NCBI GenBank assembly: GCA_031277235.1
Contig: JAITMT010000428.1
Coordinates: 1 to 13,879 of the forward strand
DNA: 13,879 nucleotides
Direction of reading: 5' to 3'
Source: Tannerella sp.
GTDB taxonomy: Bacteria > Bacteroidota > Bacteroidia > Bacteroidales > Tannerellaceae
This document shows, piece after piece, positions 5,631 to 10,407 of the stretch. The position numbers were made by a program, and so were the translations under genes. The notes beneath the pieces are model-generated. The model was not told the origin of the DNA and ran no database searches. It worked only from the letters and a program-made list of their open reading frames with translations. Numbering within the stretch: the stretch's first letter is position 1; every line of letters begins with the position of its first letter.

Positions 5631-6640
5631 CATTTCATTAATTGTCCCGAAATATTCCCCGTAACGGCTCCGGCTGCCGCTCCCGCCATTCCGCCCGCAC
5701 GGGTTGCCGTCGAGGTCAGATTGCGGTTGTAACTGCCCATTCCGCCGCCCGCCGAGATCACCCAGTTGGCTACGGTGGGAATCGTGAAATAGCCCACGAT
5801 GCCAATCAGCATAAATATAATATAGACTGTATTGGATGCGTCAATCGAATAGTTGGGATTGTTCTGCAGTTCGGAGATGTCATTTTGGAGCATAAGTACC
5901 TGAATCTTAGCCAGTATGGACGAAAACAGATCCGACACGGGCAGCCACAGGTACACGGAAACGTAGCGGCTGATCCACTGCGTCAGCGTGGACTGGAAGC
6001 CGTCATACACGGAGAGCGCAAAGACGATGGGTCCCAGAATGGCAAGTACGATCAGGAAGAAGGTGCGTACCGTGTCAATGACCAGCGCCGCCGCCTGAAA
6101 AAGCAGTTCCAGGAGTTCCCGGAACCACTCGCGGACGGTCTTTTTCAGGTTGTACATGCCACGCTCAATATACATGCCCGACATGGCTATCAGGTCGTCG
6201 GGTGCCCAGCCGAGTTCGTCTATTTGACGGTCAAACTCTTCATCGCTCACCAGATAGGCGGTTTCGGGATCGCGCATCATCGCCTCGTACTCCAGTTGAT
6301 CCTTCTGCTTTTGATATGCGTTCATGTCAAAAGTCTGCGTTTCGAGCATCTGTGCGCTACCGCGCACGACCGGAGAAAGCACCGTGTTGAGCGTTCCCAG
6401 CACGAAAGTCGGAAAAAACATGATGCAAAGCCCGATGACGAACGGACGCAGCAGGGGATACACGTCTATCGGCTCCGCCCGCGCCAGCGACTGCCAGACG
6501 CGGTGCGCCACGTAAAACAGGGCGCCCAGTCCGGCGATCCCCTTTGCCACGCCTGCCATGCTTGCACAGAGCGGCATCATTTCCACATACAAGTCCCGGA
6601 GGATTTGATGCAGATTGTCGAAATTGATTACAAACAACAT
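5630..6640 (-). CDS. traJ: Conjugative transposon protein TraJ (VirB6-like)
   Basis: A 336-aa polytopic inner-membrane protein. Hydrophobic segments are seen at about 24-45 (AKGIAGLGALFYVAHRVW), 65-85 (FVIGLCIMFFPTFVLGTL), 180-215 (ALVIDTVRTFFLIVLAILGP) and 272-296 (VYIIFMLIGIVGYFTIPTVA). Between them lies a cytoplasmic or periplasmic loop with YQKQKDQLEYEAMMRDPETA and ERGMYNLKKTVREWFRELLE. This is the TraJ family of CTnDOT-type elements, equivalent to VirB6, which forms part of the inner-membrane channel. The Gly/Ala-rich C-terminus (GAAAGAVTGNISGQ) is typical. The start was kept because MLFVINFDNLHQILRDLY aligns with the family N-terminus. A 21-bp inverted repeat ends 3 nt before the start codon, and a G/C palindrome abuts the stop codon. 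Confidence 0.95.
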   Translation of the reverse strand: MLFVINFDNLHQILRDLYVEMMPLCASMAGVAKGIAGLGALFYVAHRVWQSLARAEPIDVYPLLRPFVIGLCIMFFPTFVLGTLNTVLSPVVRGSAQMLETQTFDMNAYQKQKDQLEYEAMMRDPETAYLVSDEEFDRQIDELGWAPDDLIAMSGMYIERGMYNLKKTVREWFRELLELLFQAAALVIDTVRTFFLIVLAILGPIVFALSVYDGFQSTLTQWISRYVSVYLWLPVSDLFSSILAKIQVLMLQNDISELQNNPNYSIDASNTVYIIFMLIGIVGYFTIPTVANWVISAGGGMGSYNRNLTSTATRAGGMAGAAAGAVTGNISGQLMK

Positions 6641-6738
6641 GTCAATTACGAATTAAAAATTACGAATTACGAATTATGAATTACGAATGGCCGACTGCGG
6701 ATAACCGTAATTTTTAATTCGTAATTCGTAATTGAATT
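6641..6738. repeat. TTACGAATTA repeats forming a long inverted repeat between traI and traJ
   Basis: The whole 98-nt gap is repeat-derived. A 21-nt arm at 6644-6664 (AATTACGAATTAAAAATTAC plus G) is perfectly complementary to 6706-6726. Further TACGAATTA units lie in the loop. A 31-nt stretch at 6706-6736 recurs without a mismatch at 10013-10043 between traF and traG. Confidence 0.9.
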
Positions 6739-7368
6739 TCACCAGTATTTTTCGTTAGCGTTTCCGTACAGGGCGATAACACGATCCGTTTCTCCCGTTT
6801 TCTTTGCCCGGAGGTAGGAAACGGAAATGTTTTTGCGGGTGTAGTAATCCACCAGATTACGGTGTTCCTTCAAACGTTCATACACATCGTTGATGATGCC
6901 CATCCGCTCCGCGTCGGTCATCGAAAGTCCGTTGACGTTCACGACGTCCTTCATTTCCAGCAGCATGTCGGCGCTTTCCTGCAACATTTTCGTGTAACCG
7001 TTGGAGATGGCCATCAGTTCCTCAAAGCGGAAATTCGGGTCTGAAAGCATTTTCTGATAACTGTTTACGTAAATATCCCCGATTTCTCCGACTAACAGAA
7101 TGGCGTCCCGGACTTTTTTGGCGTCCTTCACCAAATCGTTGATAGCCTTGAGTTTGTCGTAATATTCCTTGCCCTGGTTATACAGTTTTCGTACTTCCTC
7201 AAAATTTTTCACCACATTGGAAACCGTCGAGGAAGTCTGCACAATCTGGTTGGCAGAGTTGATGATACTGGTCGCGATGTGCGCGGGGTCTGCCACGACA
7301 AACTGCGCCTTTACCTGTGCCATAAGGCACGCAAGCGCCATGCTTAAAATTAAGATTTTCTTTTTCAT
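6739..7368 (-). CDS. traI: Conjugal transfer protein TraI (DUF4141, VirB5-like position)
   Basis: A 209-aa exported protein. Residues 1-21 are a signal peptide (MKKKILILSMALACLMAQVKA, cut before QF). The mature protein is largely helical: PAHIATSIINSANQIVQTSS near 28-47, then EEVRKLYNQGKEYYDKLKAI near 57-76, and a C-terminal YTRKNISVSYLRAKKTGET. It matches the TraI family of CTnDOT-type elements, which has the secondary-structure pattern and gene position of VirB5/TrbJ minor pilus or assembly proteins. That equivalence is an inference; the family assignment itself is firm. It lies between the ATPase gene traG and traJ. The traH gene listed in CTnDOT does not appear. Confidence 0.93.
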   Translation of the reverse strand: MKKKILILSMALACLMAQVKAQFVVADPAHIATSIINSANQIVQTSSTVSNVVKNFEEVRKLYNQGKEYYDKLKAINDLVKDAKKVRDAILLVGEIGDIYVNSYQKMLSDPNFRFEELMAISNGYTKMLQESADMLLEMKDVVNVNGLSMTDAERMGIINDVYERLKEHRNLVDYYTRKNISVSYLRAKKTGETDRVIALYGNANEKYW

Positions 7369-7455
7369 TTTTTTTACTTTTTAATAATTTAATAATCAAT
7401 CGTTAACAGTTAATAGCCAATAGCCGTTAGCCAACAGTTCATTGTCAATTGTCAA
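7369..7455. repeat. AT-rich oligomer runs between traG and traI
   Basis: The 87-nt gap consists of TTAATAATTTAATAATC, then GTTAACAGTTAATAGCCAAT with a variant AGCCGTTAGCCAACAGTT, then TTGTCAATTGTCAATTATCC. Words are shared with the traO-traQ and traL-traM gaps. Confidence 0.65.
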
Positions 7456-10005
7456 TTATCCATTGTCAATCCGTTTGTTATCGGCTAACTGCTTAATAGC
7501 CAGTTCCAGATTTCCGTCCAGTTTTTCAGCCAGACGCATCACTTCGAGTTTTTCGGTCTCCTCCGTCGTGTACGTCAGATATTCTTCGGCTGAAACTTCC
7601 GTCGCATAGACCGCCGACTGCACGCCGCCCAACCCTATCCACACCTCCTTGTAAAGCCTGTTCGGGTTGTTTGCCATGTTGATGGAAAGCACCTGGGACT
7701 TTTCCTTTTCGGTCAGTCCGAGCAGCGACTGTATCGAGTCGAACCTGTTCATGTACTTGCGCTGATCCAGCAGGATTTTGCAGTCGCTGTTGTTGATGAT
7801 GGATTCCTTGACGACGGGCGAGGCGATGATGTCGTCCACTTCCTGCGTAACGACAACAGCTTCCCCGAAAAACTTTCTGACCGTTTTAAAGAGATACTTG
7901 ATGTACGCCGCCATGCCTTCCCTGGCAATCGCCTTCCACGCTTCCTCGATTAGAATGAGTTTGCGAATACCTTTTAACCGCCTCATTTTGTTAATAAAGA
8001 CCTCCATTATAATAATGGTCGTTATCGGAAACAAAATTTTGTGATCTTTAATGGCGTCTATTTCAAACACGATGAAGCGTTTGGACAGCAAGTCCAGCTG
8101 TTTTTCGGAGTTCAGGAGGTAGTCGTATTCCCCGCCTTTGTAATACGGTTCGAGCACATTCAGGAAATTTGCCACATCGAAATCCTTTTCACGGACTTTC
8201 TTTGCCTCGAGGATTTCGCGGTATTCATTGCCGACAAACTCGTAGAACGTGTTGAACGAGGGAACAATACCCGTTTTCAACCGGTCAATGTACAGACTGA
8301 CGGCATTGGACAGCGCCACTTCCTCCGCCCGGGTGGGCGGTTCGTTGTCGCGTTTCCAGAGCGTGAGTATCAGAGTTTTGATGCTTTCGCGCTTCTCGAT
8401 GTCGAAAACGCCGTCGTCGGTGTAGAACGGATTGAAGGCGATGGGGTTGTCTTCCGTATAGGTGAAGTACACGCCGTCCCGTCCGCCCGTTTTGCGGTGA
8501 ATCAGGTTGCAAAGTCCCTGGTAGGAGTTTCCGGTATCAATGAGCACGATGTGTGCGCCCTGCTCGTAATACTGGCGTACCATGTGATTGGTAAAGAAGG
8601 ATTTGCCGCTTCCCGACGGACCGAGAATGAACTTGTTCCGGTTCGTGATAATCCCCCTTTTCATCGGCAGGTCGGAAATGTCCAGATGCAGCGGTTTGCC
8701 CGTCAGCCTGTCCACCATTTTAATGCCGAAAGGGGAAGGCGAACTTTTGTAGTTCGTTTCCTCCGTGAAAAAGCATACCGCCTGTTCGATGAACGTGTAG
8801 AACGATTCTTCACTTGGAAAATCCGCTTCGTTGCCGGGAATGCCCGCCCAGAACAGGGCTGGAACATCCACGGTATTGTGCCGCGGCTTGCATTCCATCA
8901 ATGCCAGCTGGCTTCCAACGTCGTTCTTGATGCGTTGCAGTTCGTCCCGGTCGTCGCTCCACGCCATCACGTTGCAGTGGCAGCGGACGGAAGTCAGTCC
9001 GTGACTGTGGGCTTCGTTCAGGTATTCCTCGATCCAGGCTTTGTTGATTTGATTTTGGCGGGAATAGCGGGACAGCGAGTGCATGTTGCGTGCCTGCTTT
9101 TCAAAGCGTTTCAGGTTTTCCGTGCTGTCATCCACAAACACATACTGGTTGTAGATGTGGTTGCAGGACAGCAGCACGCCCACCGGCGCGGCAAACGACA
9201 GGCGGCAGTCGCTCCTGTCCGTGGACAGTTTTTCATAGCGGCTGTCGGTTGCCACTTTCGACGGCAGGTCTTCCGTTTCCGAAAGCGTGTGCAGGCACAG
9301 GATGTTGTCGCCGATTTTCATTTCGTCTGCCCCCAGGGAAATATCCTGCAAACAGGTAGTATCCGTCAGCGACAGGGAAAAATATTTCTCAATCAGCCCT
9401 GCCTCTCCTCCCCTTTGGGGAGGCTGGGAGGGGCTTCCCCCCTGAGGGGGGATCAAGGGGGGCTTTCCCGTAATTTCTTCATCCGTCATCCTTGTCAGTT
9501 TTACCAGCCCGCTGTCGTTCACAATCCTTTCAAACTGCCCGACCGCTTCCAGAAATTTGGTTACCGTTTCCTTATCCCGGATTTCCTTCGGGACCAGGAA
9601 ACCGCGGCACAGCGTATTGAAATTGCTTTGCTGCCGCATCCGTTCCTTCGTCGTTTTCGTCAGGAAAAGGTAGCAGGCGTGGTTCAGGTAGGGACGTTCG
9701 TTGAAGTGCCGCTCAAACGAACGGCTTAAAAAACTTAACTCATCCTTCTGAATGTCGGGCTGGTAGTTTTCCCGGATAAACCAGTCCTGTTTATGGACAA
9801 TGCTGTAATTGGGCAATACCCTGATTGCCTTGACCCATGCCGAATGTATCGCTTCATATTCCGCGGAAGTAACGGTAAACAGTTCGGGCAGTTCCACCCG
9901 GTATGCGACCGTTACGTCGGCGTCCCTGGAAACGATGCAGCCGTGCTCTACCGCCATCAGCGGAAACTTGCTTTCAAGCGTTGCCGCTCTCATTGTATTC
10001 CTCAT
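7456..10005 (-). CDS. traG: Conjugation ATPase TraG (VirB4-like), with an in-frame repeat insertion
   Basis: An 849-aa ATPase that powers assembly and transport of the type IV secretion apparatus at the inner membrane. Walker A is GPSGSGKS at 462-469, preceded by NRNKFIL; Walker B is LILIEEAW at about 683-690; VVVTQEVDDI at about 717-726 is a further conserved ATPase motif. The N-terminal third (ELFTVTSAEYEAIHSAW, HKQDWFIRENY, FNERPYLNHACYLFLTKTTK) is the usual TraG/VirB4 N-domain. Residues 181-202 (KPPLIPPQGGSPSQPPQRGG plus EA) are translated from two G/C palindromic repeat units and interrupt family sequence between TDEEITG and GLIEKYFSLS without breaking the frame. The ATG at 10003-10005 overlaps the traF stop as ATGA and gives the family N-terminus MRNTMRAATLESKFPL. 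All catalytic motifs are intact, so activity is plausible. Confidence 0.96.
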   Translation of the reverse strand: MRNTMRAATLESKFPLMAVEHGCIVSRDADVTVAYRVELPELFTVTSAEYEAIHSAWVKAIRVLPNYSIVHKQDWFIRENYQPDIQKDELSFLSRSFERHFNERPYLNHACYLFLTKTTKERMRQQSNFNTLCRGFLVPKEIRDKETVTKFLEAVGQFERIVNDSGLVKLTRMTDEEITGKPPLIPPQGGSPSQPPQRGGEAGLIEKYFSLSLTDTTCLQDISLGADEMKIGDNILCLHTLSETEDLPSKVATDSRYEKLSTDRSDCRLSFAAPVGVLLSCNHIYNQYVFVDDSTENLKRFEKQARNMHSLSRYSRQNQINKAWIEEYLNEAHSHGLTSVRCHCNVMAWSDDRDELQRIKNDVGSQLALMECKPRHNTVDVPALFWAGIPGNEADFPSEESFYTFIEQAVCFFTEETNYKSSPSPFGIKMVDRLTGKPLHLDISDLPMKRGIITNRNKFILGPSGSGKSFFTNHMVRQYYEQGAHIVLIDTGNSYQGLCNLIHRKTGGRDGVYFTYTEDNPIAFNPFYTDDGVFDIEKRESIKTLILTLWKRDNEPPTRAEEVALSNAVSLYIDRLKTGIVPSFNTFYEFVGNEYREILEAKKVREKDFDVANFLNVLEPYYKGGEYDYLLNSEKQLDLLSKRFIVFEIDAIKDHKILFPITTIIIMEVFINKMRRLKGIRKLILIEEAWKAIAREGMAAYIKYLFKTVRKFFGEAVVVTQEVDDIIASPVVKESIINNSDCKILLDQRKYMNRFDSIQSLLGLTEKEKSQVLSINMANNPNRLYKEVWIGLGGVQSAVYATEVSAEEYLTYTTEETEKLEVMRLAEKLDGNLELAIKQLADNKRIDNG
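9402..9468. repeat. Double G/C palindromic repeat inside traG
   Basis: Two units lie side by side: CCTCCCCTTTGGGGAGG with CTGGGAGGGGCTT (about 9406-9436), and CCCCCCTGAGGGGGG with ATCAAGGGGGGCTTTCC (about 9437-9467). Both are copies of the family otherwise found in gene junctions. The total length added to the gene is compatible with the reading frame, and no stop is created in the traG frame. Confidence 0.85.
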
Positions 10006-10340
10006 ACCGGTTCGTAATTTTTAATTCGTAATTCGTAATTGAAAAGTCGGGAAAAGTTCCGGCGGCTAATCACATACCGCGGATGGTTGCGCCTCGCCTG
10101 CGCCTTCATCAAACCGTGTTCGCCATACTTGCGGTTCAGGCTGAACGTGCCATAGACCAGAATAAGAGCGGATATGACGCCAAAGCCGATACAAATCCAC
10201 TGGTTGACGCCCGCCATGAACATCACCACGAACACGATAAACAGACCGAGCAACCCGCCTGCGAATATGAACAGGTACTGACTTTTCAAGCCCTGAAATT
10301 CCGCCGGTTTACCAATTCCCCTGTTTACTGAAAATTCCAT
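10002..10340 (-). CDS. traF: Conjugal transfer protein TraF (DUF4133, VirB3-like)
   Basis: A 112-aa inner-membrane protein. The N-terminus MEFSVNRGIGKPAEFQGLKS is characteristic of the family. Two adjacent membrane helices follow at about 22-45 (LFIFAGGLLGLFIVFVVMFM) and 48-67 (WICIGFGVISALILVYGT), then a basic tail with NRKYGEHGLMKAQARRNHPR. The topology matches VirB3, the usual partner of the VirB4-type ATPase, here TraG encoded next. The last residues (NYELRIKNYEPV) are translated from the AT-rich repeat at 10013-10043; the native end was probably near SRLF. The stop overlaps the traG start by 4 nt, so the two are translationally coupled. Upstream, a G/C palindrome lies between this gene and traE. 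Confidence 0.93.
   Translation of the reverse strand: MEFSVNRGIGKPAEFQGLKSQYLFIFAGGLLGLFIVFVVMFMAGVNQWICIGFGVISALILVYGTFSLNRKYGEHGLMKAQARRNHPRYVISRRNFSRLFNYELRIKNYEPV
10013..10043. repeat. 31-nt copy of the traI-traJ repeat at the traF 3' end
   Basis: This stretch, starting CGTAATTTTTAATTCGTAAT, is identical over 31 nt to 6706-6736. It falls inside the traF frame and encodes most of the non-family C-terminal tail. Confidence 0.9.
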
Positions 10341-10364
10341 ACTTTCTTTCTTTCAATTTACTGT

Positions 10365-10405
10365 CCTCCCAAGTCCCCCTCTTGAGGGGGATTCAGGGGC
10401 TTTCC
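10365..10405. repeat. G/C palindromic repeat between traE and traF
   Basis: AAGTCCCCCTCTTGAGGGGG is followed by ATTCAGGGGCTTTCC, the inverse orientation of the copy at 2944. It fills most of the 67-nt gap between the traE stop at 10408 and the traF start at 10340. Confidence 0.8.
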
Positions 10406-10407
10406 TT

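Noticed and set aside
5642..6679. 345-codon open frame on the plus strand
   Set aside because: Antisense to traJ, His/Arg-rich without family features, and its end reads the AT-rich repeat. A shadow.
8041..9729. 562-codon open frame on the plus strand
   Set aside because: It lies entirely antisense to traG, which has full family similarity and ATPase motifs. The antisense translation shows no recognisable domain. Long antisense frames arise from the codon bias of the real gene.
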